From contig NZ_JAYDCJ010000003.1 in the NCBI RefSeq assembly GCF_034555935.1, positions 744,001 through 808,000 of the forward strand: 64,000 nucleotides of DNA. Direction: 5' to 3'. Position 1 is the first letter of the stretch; every line of letters starts with the position of its first letter. The position numbers and the translations under genes are program-made. The notes below the pieces were generated by a model. The model saw only the letters and a list, made by a program, of their open reading frames with translations, had not been told where the DNA came from and ran no database searches. The DNA comes from Marinobacter qingdaonensis (GTDB lineage Bacteria; Pseudomonadota; Gammaproteobacteria; Pseudomonadales; Oleiphilaceae). Of this stretch, positions 19,305 through 27,656 are shown piece by piece.

Positions 19305-21809
19305 GTGGCGAAGCAGCAAGCAGTGACGGACATACTCCGCCAGTATGACCCGGTGCCTGATCGGTTCGATGAGCTGGGCTCCCTCGGGGCCGGGCCGGCA
19401 TCCCACTGGCAACCCCTGTTGCAACAGCTTAACCACGAGTCGGTGGAGGGGCTGAACCTGCGGTCCCAGGCGGTGGCTGCCGCCATTGCCGAAGACGGGG
19501 TGACCTACAACGTCTACGAGGACCCGCGCGGTGACACCCGCCCCTGGGAGGTGGACCTGCTGCCGCTGGTGCTGGGTGCGGAGGAATGGCAGCGGCTGGC
19601 GGGGGCCGTGGCCCAGCGCGCGGAACTGCTGGATCGGGTGCTGGCGGACCTTTATGGCGCCCAGACCCTGCTGAAGGATGGTTTGCTGCCGCCGGCACTG
19701 GTTTACGGTCAGGCCGGTTTCCAGTGGCCATGCCAGGGCATCCGGCCGGCGGGTGACCGATTCCTGCACCTCTATGCCCTGGATCTGGCGCGGGCCCCGG
19801 ATGGCGGCTGGTGGGTCATGGCCGATCGCACCCAGGCGCCCTCGGGCGCGGGTTACGCCCTGCAGAACCGCCTGGTGATCTCCCGCGCGTTTCCGGCGCC
19901 CTTCCACAACCTGCCGGTCAGCCACCTGGCGGAGTTCTTCCAGGGTTTCCAGAGCAGCCTGGCGAGCCTGTCCCCGGCCGGCCCGGACTCGCCGCTGTGT
20001 GTGCTGCTGACCCCCGGTCGCTTCAACGAAACCTACTTCGAGCACGTGTTCCTGGCCCGCTACCTCGGTTTTCCGCTGGTGGAAGGGCAGGATCTGACCG
20101 TGCGTGACGACACCGTGTACCTGAAGACCCTGCAGGGCCTGCGGCGGGTGCACGCGATCTACCGCCGCCTCGACGACGGCTTCTGCGACCCGCTCGAGCT
20201 GCGCGCCGATTCGGTCCTGGGGGTGCCCGGGCTGTTGGGGGCGGTGCGCGCCGGCAAGGTGCTGATGGCCAACGCCCTGGGCTCGGGGGTATTGGAAAGC
20301 GCCGCGTTGTTCGGCTTCCTGCCGGAAATCTCCAAGAAGCTGTTGGGTTCGCCCCTGGCCATGCCGTCCGTGGCGTCCTGGTGGTGTGGCGAGAAGCCGG
20401 CGCTGGATTACGTCATCGCCCATCTGGATGAGCTGGTGGTCAAACCCGCCTTCGGCACCATGCGCATGGAGCCGGTGTTCGGCTATCAGGTAAAGGGCGC
20501 CGAGCGGGACGCGCTGATCCGAAAGATGCGGGCGCACCCCCATGCCTTCGTTGGCCAGGAGCTGGTGCACCTGTCCCAGGCCCCGGTCTGGAAAGGCGAT
20601 CCGGACCAGCCGCTGGCGACCCGCTCCATCGGCCTGCGGCTGTTCGCGGCGGCCACGCCATCGGGCTGGAAAGTGATGCCCGGGGGCCTGACCCGGGTGG
20701 CCATGGACGATGGCGTCGAAGTCATCTCAATGCAGCGGGGCGGCCTGTCCAAGGACACCTGGGTGCAGGCCCGGAGCAGTGCCCCGGTTACCTCGATGCT
20801 CAAGAAGCGGCTGCAGGTGTCCGATCTGCTTGAGGGCGAGCGGGACACGCCGTCCCGGGTGGGCGAGAACCTGTTCTGGATGGGCCGTCATTCGGAGCGC
20901 GCCGAGGGCACGGCCCGGCTGCTGCGAGCCGCCTTCAATCGCCTGTCCGGGCACGAGCGGGTCGATGAGGAAGCGCTGCTGGGGTTGCAGCAGGCCGCCA
21001 CCCTGTTCGGAACCCTGCCCGAGCCAGACGAGGACGAACCGCGCGAGCCCTTGCCCGGGGCCTTGCTGGCGGCGGTCAGCGACCCCGGCCAACCCGGCTC
21101 CATTGCCGCCGTGCTCCAGGGCCTGCTGTTCAATGCCAGCCAGGTTCGGGATCGCCTGTCGGCCGACAACTGGCGCACGCTGAACCGGCTGGGCCGACCG
21201 CTGACGCCGGCGCCAACCACGCCGGAACGCGCCCGCTGGGCGCTTAATCTGGTGCTGGCGGACTGTGTCTCGCTGTCCGGTTTTGCCATGGACGACATCA
21301 CCCGGGATGCCAGCTGGGTCTTTCTGGTGGTTGGCCGGCGCCTGGAGCGACTGGCGAACCTGTGTACCCTGATCAGCGTGCCGCTGTTCAGCGACCGGTT
21401 CAGCCGCTACGCGATGCTGGACTGGTTGCTGGAAGTGGCCAACTCGGAAGTCACCTACCGGACCCGTTATCGCCGGATCCCGGAACTGCTCGGCGTGCTC
21501 CACACGGTGGTGATGGATGCCAGCAACCCGCACTCGGTGATGTTCCAGGTGTGCGAACTGCAGAAAGAGCTGCCCGAGATGGGCCGGAAAACGGGCCAGC
21601 TGTTCCCGCCGGAACTGGGCGATTGCCTGCAGCGACTGCAGGCCCTGGATCTGCACCCGTTCGAGAAGAAGCGGCCGGACAAGGCCTGTGAAGCCCTGGG
21701 CGACCTGCTGCTGGACATCCGCGCGGCGGTGTACCGCGTGTCCGATGAAATACAGCGCCAGTACTTTATCCACACCCGGTATCCGCACCGGTCGGCATCC
21801 GGGCAGTGA
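19305..21809 (+). CDS. Fused circularly permuted ATP-grasp / alpha-E protein
   Basis: 834 aa starting at GTG 19305. Residues 1 to about 490 are a second circularly permuted ATP-grasp (GVTYNVYEDPRGDTRPWEVD, MADRTQAPSGAGYALQNR, EGQDLTVRDDTVYLKT, VVKPAFGTMRMEPV). From about residue 515 an alpha-E domain follows (RVGENLFWMGRHSERAEGTA). It is thus a one-chain version of the two separate proteins at 13435-15835. The ligase half has diverged: the VKPANESGGYGM tract of the first copy is here VKPAFGTMRMEPV, so activity or substrate may differ. Ends 10 bases before the next transglutaminase gene. Confidence 0.93.
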   Translation: MAKQQAVTDILRQYDPVPDRFDELGSLGAGPASHWQPLLQQLNHESVEGLNLRSQAVAAAIAEDGVTYNVYEDPRGDTRPWEVDLLPLVLGAEEWQRLAGAVAQRAELLDRVLADLYGAQTLLKDGLLPPALVYGQAGFQWPCQGIRPAGDRFLHLYALDLARAPDGGWWVMADRTQAPSGAGYALQNRLVISRAFPAPFHNLPVSHLAEFFQGFQSSLASLSPAGPDSPLCVLLTPGRFNETYFEHVFLARYLGFPLVEGQDLTVRDDTVYLKTLQGLRRVHAIYRRLDDGFCDPLELRADSVLGVPGLLGAVRAGKVLMANALGSGVLESAALFGFLPEISKKLLGSPLAMPSVASWWCGEKPALDYVIAHLDELVVKPAFGTMRMEPVFGYQVKGAERDALIRKMRAHPHAFVGQELVHLSQAPVWKGDPDQPLATRSIGLRLFAAATPSGWKVMPGGLTRVAMDDGVEVISMQRGGLSKDTWVQARSSAPVTSMLKKRLQVSDLLEGERDTPSRVGENLFWMGRHSERAEGTARLLRAAFNRLSGHERVDEEALLGLQQAATLFGTLPEPDEDEPREPLPGALLAAVSDPGQPGSIAAVLQGLLFNASQVRDRLSADNWRTLNRLGRPLTPAPTTPERARWALNLVLADCVSLSGFAMDDITRDASWVFLVVGRRLERLANLCTLISVPLFSDRFSRYAMLDWLLEVANSEVTYRTRYRRIPELLGVLHTVVMDASNPHSVMFQVCELQKELPEMGRKTGQLFPPELGDCLQRLQALDLHPFEKKRPDKACEALGDLLLDIRAAVYRVSDEIQRQYFIHTRYPHRSASGQ

Positions 21810-21819
21810 GGCGGCCATC

Positions 21820-22773
21820 ATGACCTTTGTTCGCTATCACGTGCGCCACGAAACCCGGTACCAGTACGACTCGATGGTGGGGGAGTCCCATCACCTGCTG
21901 CGGATGACCCCCCGCACCTTGCCCTGGCAGCGCAACCTCGAGCATCATCTGGCGATCTCGCCGGAACCGTCCATGCGCCGAAATTTCCTGGACAGCCTGG
22001 GCAACCAGATCACCGCCATTCACTACATCGCCGAGCACGACTACCTGTCCATCACCAGCGAGTTCTGGGTCGAGCTGCTGGCCCGGCCGGAGCTGCCGAA
22101 ATCGGCATTGAAACTGCCCTGGGAGACGGTGCGGGACAGCCTGCGCTACCGGGCGGACCGGACCTTCGCCCAGGACCACCTGGAGGCCACTGCGTTCCGC
22201 TTTGCCTCCACCAACGTGCCCATCGATTCCCGTTACGCCGCCTACGCCGAGCGCGCCTTCACGCCCGGACGCAGCCTGGTGGAGGCGGCGGATGCGCTGA
22301 TGCGACTGATCCACAAGGAGTTCAGCTTCGATCCGTCGGCCACCGAGACCTTTACCCCGGTGGAGGAGGCCTTCGAGGCGCGCCGGGGTGTGTGCCAGGA
22401 CTTTACCCACATCATGTTGGCCTGCCTGAGATCCGTTGGCCTGGCGGCGCGTTACATGAGTGGCTACATCCTTACCCACCCCCCGGCCGGAAAATCCCGA
22501 CTGATCGGGGCCGACGCCACCCATGCCTGGGTCGCGGTTTTCGTGCCGGAGTTTGGCTGGCTCGAGCTGGATCCCACCAACGCCCTGCGCCCGGGCCTGG
22601 AACACATTACCCTGGGCTGGGGCCGGGATTTCTCCGACATCACCCCCATGCGCGGGGTCCTGCTTGGTGGCGGTGAGCACGAACCCGAGATCGCCGTGAC
22701 CGTGGTGCCCGAGGACGAATTCGCGTCCCTGTACGCGGACGGGGAAACCTATCTGGAAGGGTGGACCCGGTAA
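21820..22773 (+). CDS. Transglutaminase-like cysteine protease (short form)
   Basis: 317 aa. N-terminal beta region (YHVRHETRYQYDSMVGESHH) then a transglutaminase core with Cys192 in RRGVCQDFTHIM, His235 in DATHAWVAVF and Asp251 in LELDPTNA, a complete triad. I choose ATG 21820 because it gives the family N-terminus and follows the fused ligase by 10 bases; the open frame extends upstream only inside that gene. Last gene of the plus-strand cluster. It may cleave or cross-link the product of the ATP-grasp enzymes. Confidence 0.93.
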   Translation: MTFVRYHVRHETRYQYDSMVGESHHLLRMTPRTLPWQRNLEHHLAISPEPSMRRNFLDSLGNQITAIHYIAEHDYLSITSEFWVELLARPELPKSALKLPWETVRDSLRYRADRTFAQDHLEATAFRFASTNVPIDSRYAAYAERAFTPGRSLVEAADALMRLIHKEFSFDPSATETFTPVEEAFEARRGVCQDFTHIMLACLRSVGLAARYMSGYILTHPPAGKSRLIGADATHAWVAVFVPEFGWLELDPTNALRPGLEHITLGWGRDFSDITPMRGVLLGGGEHEPEIAVTVVPEDEFASLYADGETYLEGWTR

Positions 22774-22788
22774 CCGCGAGCGGCCGGG

Positions 22789-23418
22789 CTACTGGGGCCG
22801 GGCCAGGGCCTGCAGCTGCTCCACCGTCAACTGCTCCACCAGGGCACCCCGAAACTGACGGTTGATGAACCGCTCGGTCTCCTTCTGGATGCGCTCCCGT
22901 TCACCGGGTTGGTCGATGTAATCCATGGCCCGGAACAGGATGTAGCGGATGGTCATGTGAGAGATTTCCTGGATGGTCTCCGGCGGCACTTCGCTCACCA
23001 GTTGCCGGTCGATGATGTCCTCGGCCATCTCCCGGGCACTGGCATCCAGCTGGCCCTGCAGCGCCTGACGCAGCAACGGCGAGGCGCCGTGCAGTTCCCG
23101 CACCGCCACGGTGGTGGCGGCCGGGTTGGCAAGAAAATAGTGGTACACGTACTGCACCGTGTCGTGGGCGGCCTGCTCGGACGAGCCCGCGGTCCGGCGC
23201 AGCTCCCGCACTCCCGCCTTCATGTCCTCGGCGATGTACCCCAGCACCTGCAAACCGAACTCGTCCAGGTTCCGGAAATGCCGATAAAAGGTATTCGGGT
23301 TCAGACCCGCTTCCCGCGCCAGTTCCCGCAACCCCAGCGAGGTCAGGCTCCGGCTCTGGGTAATGAGTCGCAGCGCCGCCTGGATCAGTTTCAGTTTTCC
23401 GCCCGATAGAACGCTCAT
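22789..23418 (-). CDS. TetR-family transcriptional regulator (FabR-like)
   Basis: 209 aa. The N-terminal helix-turn-helix is clear: LTSLGLRELAREAGLNPNTF followed by YRHFRNLDEFGLQV (about residues 26-61). The recognition helix resembles that of FabR/DesT-type regulators of fatty-acid unsaturation (AREAG-x-P-x-x-FYRHF). It is divergent from the flavin monooxygenase at 23853, with a 434-base gap holding two repeat elements and two palindromes. A role in lipid-linked control of that gene is an inference. Confidence 0.88.
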   Translation of the reverse strand: MSVLSGGKLKLIQAALRLITQSRSLTSLGLRELAREAGLNPNTFYRHFRNLDEFGLQVLGYIAEDMKAGVRELRRTAGSSEQAAHDTVQYVYHYFLANPAATTVAVRELHGASPLLRQALQGQLDASAREMAEDIIDRQLVSEVPPETIQEISHMTIRYILFRAMDYIDQPGERERIQKETERFINRQFRGALVEQLTVEQLQALARPQ

Positions 23419-23440
23419 TGCGACCTCACTTTAGGTGCCA

Positions 23441-23548
23441 GGGCAGGGTGGACAGGGCTTCTGGAAACCGCTGCAAGTACATCCCTGTACGCTTGCTTTC
23501 CGCCTTCCCTGGCTCCAAGCATTTCCAGAAGCCCTGTCCACCCCGCCC
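23441..23548 (+). repeat. Dispersed hairpin element, copy A1 (54-bp core, locus-specific arms)
   Basis: Left arm 23441-23467 and right arm 23522-23548 are 27-base inverted repeats with one mismatch. The core (23468-23521, 54 bases) is the most divergent of the family: it keeps CATCCCTGT, an inner hairpin GCAAG...CTTGC, TCCGCC and CCTGGCTCC. Forward orientation. The copy starts 23 bases upstream of the TetR start, so it lies in that gene's leader or promoter region. Confidence 0.85.
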
Positions 23549-23561
23549 CCACGCTTGGTGA

Positions 23562-23667
23562 GGGGATCGGGGAGAGCTTTTCGAAACTGTGCGGAGCCAT
23601 GGATGGCGGAGCTCAGGCGTCCCATGGACGGGCTCGAGCGGGTTTCGGAAAGCTCTTCGCGATCGCC
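23562..23667 (-). repeat. Dispersed hairpin element, copy A2 (inverted relative to A1)
   Basis: Arms 23562-23587 and 23642-23667 pair with about four mismatches and can be extended a little outward. The 54-base core (23588-23641) reads in reverse orientation: CTGTGCGGAGCCATGGATGG then CGGAGCTC. It is separated from A1 by only 13 bases, making a head-to-head pair in the divergent gap. Confidence 0.85.
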
Positions 23668-23743
23668 TCCTCCCCCGGAATTTGGGCAATCGGGACAGTC
23701 ATCAGTCGTCCCGGGCCAATTAAACAAAAGCCTATGCCGAGCA

Positions 23744-23783
23744 GTATACAGCTGTCTACTTTTCTATGTATACATGTGTATAC
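23744..23783. promoter_or_regulatory. Paired palindromes upstream of the monooxygenase gene
   Basis: GTATACATGTGTATAC at 23768-23783 is a perfect 7-2-7 inverted repeat. GTATACAGCTGTCTAC at 23744-23759 is the same site with one mismatch, 24 bases upstream. They lie 70-109 bases before the monooxygenase ATG. Shape and spacing fit two TetR-dimer sites; the arms recall the GTA-x-ACA half-sites of FabR operators. The divergent TetR gene is the likely binder. Confidence 0.65.
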
Positions 23784-23852
23784 CCGCCGTCATCATGACG
23801 GCATCGACAACAACAGACAAGGCCAAATCGGCCCCAGGAAGACGAGGTTGCC

Positions 23853-25430
23853 ATGAGCCAACACACCAAGATCGCCATCATCGGAACCGGGTTCTCCGGC
23901 CTGGGCATGGGCATCAAACTCAAGGAAGCCGGCTACCACGATTTCGTGATACTGGAACAAAGCGACGACGTGGGTGGGACCTGGCATGAAAACCATTATC
24001 CGGGCTGCGCCTGCGACGTGCAGTCGGCGCTGTACTCGTTCTCCTTCGAGCAGAATCCGAACTGGAGCCGGCGCTTCGCCCAGCAGCCGGAAATCAAAGC
24101 CTACCTGCGCCACTGCGCAAAAAAATACGGCCTGATGGAACACATCCAGCTGAACACCCACGTGGCCGGCGCCCGCTACGACGAGGCCCGCGCCCACTGG
24201 ACGGTGGAAACCTGCAACAGCCCGGAACTCTGGTCCTACATGCAGGTGAAAGGCCTGAAACCGGGCGACACCCTGGACCGCAGCGACCAGGCCCTGCCCA
24301 AGTTCCAGCGCTTCAAGGCCGACATCGTCGTTTCCGGCATGGGAGGGCTGAGCACCCCCGCCTACCCGGACATCAAGGGCATCAACAGCTTCACCGGCAA
24401 GAGCTTCCACTCTCAGGACTGGGACCACGACTACGACCTGCGCGGCAAGCGGGTGGCGGTGATCGGCACCGGCGCGTCGGCCATCCAATTCGTTCCGGAA
24501 GTGGCCAAGGACGCCGCCCAGCTGGACCTGTACCAGCGCACGCCGCCGTGGATCATGCCCAAACCGGACCGGGCCATTCAGCCCCTGGAGAAGCTGCTGT
24601 ACCGCCGCTTCCCCCAGACCCTGAACGCCTACCGCCAGAGCCTGTACTGGATGCTGGAGGGCCGGGTGCTCGGCTTTGTCGGCAACCCGCGTATCCTGAA
24701 AGTCGGTGAGCTCCAGGCCCGGCGCCACATTCGCAGCCAGATCAAGGACAAGGAACTGCGCAAGAAGGTAACCCCGGATTTCCACTTTGGCTGCAAGCGG
24801 GTGCTCATCTCCAACAACTACTACCCGGCGCTGGCCCAGGACAATGTCTCGGTGCTGACCGGCGGCATTCGCGAAGTGCGCGGCAACGTGATTGTGGATA
24901 ACCAGGGCCGGGAGCGGGCGGTGGACTGCATCATCTACGGCACCGGCTTCAAGGCCCAGGACCCGATTCCCGCCGGCATGGTGAGCGGGCGTGGCGGCCA
25001 GGATCTGCTCGAGGCCTGGAAGGATGGTGCGGAAGCCTACAAGGGCAGCACCGTCGCCGGCTTCCCCAATTTCTTCCTGCTGATGGGGCCGAACACCGGG
25101 CTTGGCCACAGCTCCATGGTGTACATGATCGAAAGCCAGATTCAGTACGTGCTGGATGCCGTGAAAAAGATGGAACGGCGGGGCTGGCGCAGCGTGGAAG
25201 TGAAACCGGAGGCCCAGAGCCGGTACAACGCCTCGGTCCATGCCAAGCTCGGCGACTCGGTCTGGCACACCGGCTGCCAGAGCTGGTACGTGAACGAAAA
25301 TGGCAAGAACACCACCCTCTGGCCGGGCTTCACCTGGCAGTTCCGTCAGCAGACCCAGAAGTTTGATTCAGCCCAGTACCACTGCGAAACGGACACCGTG
25401 ACCGTCGGAGAGGCCGCGGTCGCGGTCTGA
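23853..25430 (+). CDS. Flavin-containing monooxygenase (Baeyer-Villiger type)
   Basis: 525 aa class B flavoprotein. The FAD-binding motif is GTGFSGLGMG near residue 11; GGTWHENHYPGCACDV follows, typical of the family; the fingerprint FHSQDWDHDYDLRGKRVAVI lies near residue 189, and a second Rossmann motif is VIGTGASAIQF. It inserts one oxygen atom into a ketone or oxidises a heteroatom using NADPH. GAGG lies upstream of the ATG. It is divergent from a TetR regulator and faces a fatty-acid oxidation operon, consistent with ketone or alkane-derivative breakdown; the substrate is not visible. Confidence 0.92.
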   Translation: MSQHTKIAIIGTGFSGLGMGIKLKEAGYHDFVILEQSDDVGGTWHENHYPGCACDVQSALYSFSFEQNPNWSRRFAQQPEIKAYLRHCAKKYGLMEHIQLNTHVAGARYDEARAHWTVETCNSPELWSYMQVKGLKPGDTLDRSDQALPKFQRFKADIVVSGMGGLSTPAYPDIKGINSFTGKSFHSQDWDHDYDLRGKRVAVIGTGASAIQFVPEVAKDAAQLDLYQRTPPWIMPKPDRAIQPLEKLLYRRFPQTLNAYRQSLYWMLEGRVLGFVGNPRILKVGELQARRHIRSQIKDKELRKKVTPDFHFGCKRVLISNNYYPALAQDNVSVLTGGIREVRGNVIVDNQGRERAVDCIIYGTGFKAQDPIPAGMVSGRGGQDLLEAWKDGAEAYKGSTVAGFPNFFLLMGPNTGLGHSSMVYMIESQIQYVLDAVKKMERRGWRSVEVKPEAQSRYNASVHAKLGDSVWHTGCQSWYVNENGKNTTLWPGFTWQFRQQTQKFDSAQYHCETDTVTVGEAAVAV

Positions 25431-25463
25431 CGCACGGCGGTCGCCGCGCGTCGCCCCGTCCGG

Positions 25464-26237
25464 TTACGCCACAAGCGTGCCGCCGTCCACCGCCAGGCAT
25501 TGCCCGGTGATGTGACGGCCGGCCTCGGACGCCATCAGCACTGCTGCACCCTTGAGATCCTCCTCGCCGCCAAAGCGGTTGAGGGGGATGCGTTGCAGCA
25601 TGCTGTCGCCCTGAGCGTCCAGCAAGCCCTGGGACATCTTCGACGGGAAGAAGCCGGGACACAGGGCATTCACGTTGATGTTGTGCCGCCCCCACTCCGA
25701 GGCCAGGGCCCGGGTGAAGTTCACCATGGCGCCCTTGCTGGTGTTGTAGGCGATGGTCTGCATACCTTCCGGGTTGCCGGACAGCCCGGCGATGGAGGCA
25801 ATGTTGATGATCTTGCCGGTCTTGCGCGGAATCATGCAGCGCTTGCCCACGGTCTGGGTCAGGAAGAAGCTGGCGTTCACATTCAGGTTCATGACCTTCA
25901 TCCAGCCCTCCGCCGGATAGTCCTCGGCGGGCGCGCCCCAGGTGGCGCCGGCGTTGTTGACCAGAATGTCGATGTCACCCAGCTGCTCGACCACCTGATC
26001 CACCACGCCCGGAATGCCCTCCAGGTTGCCCAGATCGGCGGCGATGGTAACCACCTTCACTCCCAGGCCATCCAGATGCGCTTTGGCGGCCTCCAGTTCG
26101 TGCTCTTTGCGGGCACTGATGGCCACGCTGGCGCCCAGTTCACCCAGGGCCTCGGCCATCTGCAGGCCCAGGCCGCGGGAGCCGCCGGTGATGAAGGCGA
26201 CCTTGCCGGTCAGATCGAATAGCTGTTGTACGCTCAT
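25464..26237 (-). CDS. SDR-family oxidoreductase
   Basis: 257 aa short-chain dehydrogenase/reductase. Cofactor motif TGGSRGLG near residue 17, NNAGA near residue 93, and catalytic Tyr-x3-Lys in AYNTSKGAMVNF, with the usual serine upstream in IASIAG. The ATG at 26237 gives the expected N-terminus SVQQLFDLTGKVAFITGG; the longer open frame upstream reads through a repeat element. It is the third gene of a minus-strand group after the FadB-like and thiolase genes, and probably oxidises a hydroxyl in the same pathway. Confidence 0.92.
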   Translation of the reverse strand: MSVQQLFDLTGKVAFITGGSRGLGLQMAEALGELGASVAISARKEHELEAAKAHLDGLGVKVVTIAADLGNLEGIPGVVDQVVEQLGDIDILVNNAGATWGAPAEDYPAEGWMKVMNLNVNASFFLTQTVGKRCMIPRKTGKIINIASIAGLSGNPEGMQTIAYNTSKGAMVNFTRALASEWGRHNINVNALCPGFFPSKMSQGLLDAQGDSMLQRIPLNRFGGEEDLKGAAVLMASEAGRHITGQCLAVDGGTLVA

Positions 26238-26257
26238 GGTTTGTCCTTGTGGTGTTG

Positions 26258-26365
26258 CGGCGGGCGGGAGAGGCCTCCCAAAACCCGCCTCAAGACGTCC
26301 CTGTACGGCTCGAGCTCCGCCATCCATGGCTCCGCACGGTTTTGGAAGGCCCCTCCCGCCCGCCG
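26258..26365 (+). repeat. Dispersed hairpin element, copy B
   Basis: Left arm 26258-26285 and right arm 26338-26365 (28 bases each) pair with two mismatches; very GC-rich outer part (CGGCGGGCGGGAG). The core contains GAGCTCCGCCATCCATGG and CTCCGCAC. It sits between the thiolase stop and the SDR start, inside a presumed operon, so it could affect downstream expression or message stability. Confidence 0.88.
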
Positions 26366-26401
26366 GTCTGAGCTCTCGGGTTGACCCGTTAACGTTGGGG
26401 T

Positions 26402-27583
26402 TTAGGCCACCTCGAACAGGCCGGCCGCGCCCATGCCGGAACCGACACACATGGTCACCACCACGTACTTCACACCCCGGCGCTTGCCTTCGATCAGGGC
26501 GTGACCGACCAGGCGGGAACCGGTGGTGCCGTAGGGGTGGCCGACGGCGATGGCGCCGCCGTTGACGTTCAGGCGGTCCATGGGGATGCCGAGTTTGCGC
26601 TGGCAGTAAAGTACCTGCACGGCGAAGGCTTCGTTGAGTTCCCACAGGCCGATGTCGTCGACGGTCAGGCCGGCGCGCTTGAGCAGCTTGGGCACCGCGA
26701 ACACCGGGCCGATGCCCATCTCATCCGGCTCACAGCCGGCGACGGCGAAACCGCGGAAGATGCCCAGTGGGGTGGCGCCGCGCTGTTCGGCGATCTTGCC
26801 GTCCATCAGCACGCAGGCGGAGGCGCCGTCGGAGAACTGGCTGGCGTTGCCGGCGGTGACCACGCCACCTTCCATCGCCGAGCGGATCTTGCTCACGCCG
26901 TCGAGGTTGGTACCCGGGCGGATGCCTTCGTCCTGGCTGACGGTCACTTCCTGGCTGCTGAGCTGGCCGGTGGCCTTGTCGGCGACGCCCATGGTGGTGG
27001 TGATGGGCACGATCTCGTCGTCGAACTTGCCATCCTCCCGGGCCTGGGTGGCCAGCTGCTGGCTGCGCACGCCGTACTCGTCCATGTCCTCTTTCTTGAT
27101 GCCGTAACGCTGGGCGACGGTTTCCGCGGTCTGCAGCATGGGCCAGTAGAGTTCGGGCTTGTGCTTGGCGAGCCAGGGTTCCATGAAGTAGTTCTGGTTC
27201 AGGTTGGCCTGTACGGTGGAGATGGACTCCACGCCACCGGCGACCATCACCGGGACCTTATCCACCGCAATGTGGTGGGCCGCCATGGCGATGGCCTGCA
27301 GCCCGGAGGAGCAGAACCGGTTGATGGTGGCGCCGGCCACGGTGACCGGCAGGCCCGCGCGAATCGCACCCATGCGGGCGACGTCGTTGCCGGTGGAGCC
27401 CTCGGGCAGGGCGCAGCCCATCAGTACATCTTCGATTTCGTTCGGGTCGACCTTGGAGCGCTCGACCGCGTGCTGGATGGCGTGACCGGCCAGGGTGGCA
27501 CCGTGGGTCATGTTCAGGCCGCCGCGCCAGGACTTGGCCAGAGGCGTGCGGGCGGTGGATACGATGACAACATCATTGGACAT
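26402..27583 (-). CDS. Thiolase (acetyl-CoA acyltransferase)
   Basis: 393 aa, cytoplasmic, releases acetyl-CoA in the last step of beta-oxidation. The nucleophile cysteine is in [13 protein letters not shown] near residue 89; the active-site histidine is in [17 protein letters not shown] and the second cysteine in [19 protein letters not shown] lies seven bases upstream of the ATG. It follows the FadB-like gene by 73 bases, the pattern of a fatty-acid oxidation complex with alpha (FadB) and beta (thiolase) subunits. Confidence 0.95.
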   Translation of the reverse strand: MSNDVVIVSTARTPLAKSWRGGLNMTHGATLAGHAIQHAVERSKVDPNEIEDVLMGCALPEGSTGNDVARMGAIRAGLPVTVAGATINRFCSSGLQAIAMAAHHIAVDKVPVMVAGGVESISTVQANLNQNYFMEPWLAKHKPELYWPMLQTAETVAQRYGIKKEDMDEYGVRSQQLATQAREDGKFDDEIVPITTTMGVADKATGQLSSQEVTVSQDEGIRPGTNLDGVSKIRSAMEGGVVTAGNASQFSDGASACVLMDGKIAEQRGATPLGIFRGFAVAGCEPDEMGIGPVFAVPKLLKRAGLTVDDIGLWELNEAFAVQVLYCQRKLGIPMDRLNVNGGAIAVGHPYGTTGSRLVGHALIEGKRRGVKYVVVTMCVGSGMGAAGLFEVA

Positions 27584-27656
27584 AACAATTCTCCTCAGCT
27601 CGGAGCGGCGGCCTTGCGATGAGGGAGTGGCCGCCCCGGATCAATTCGTGGACCGG

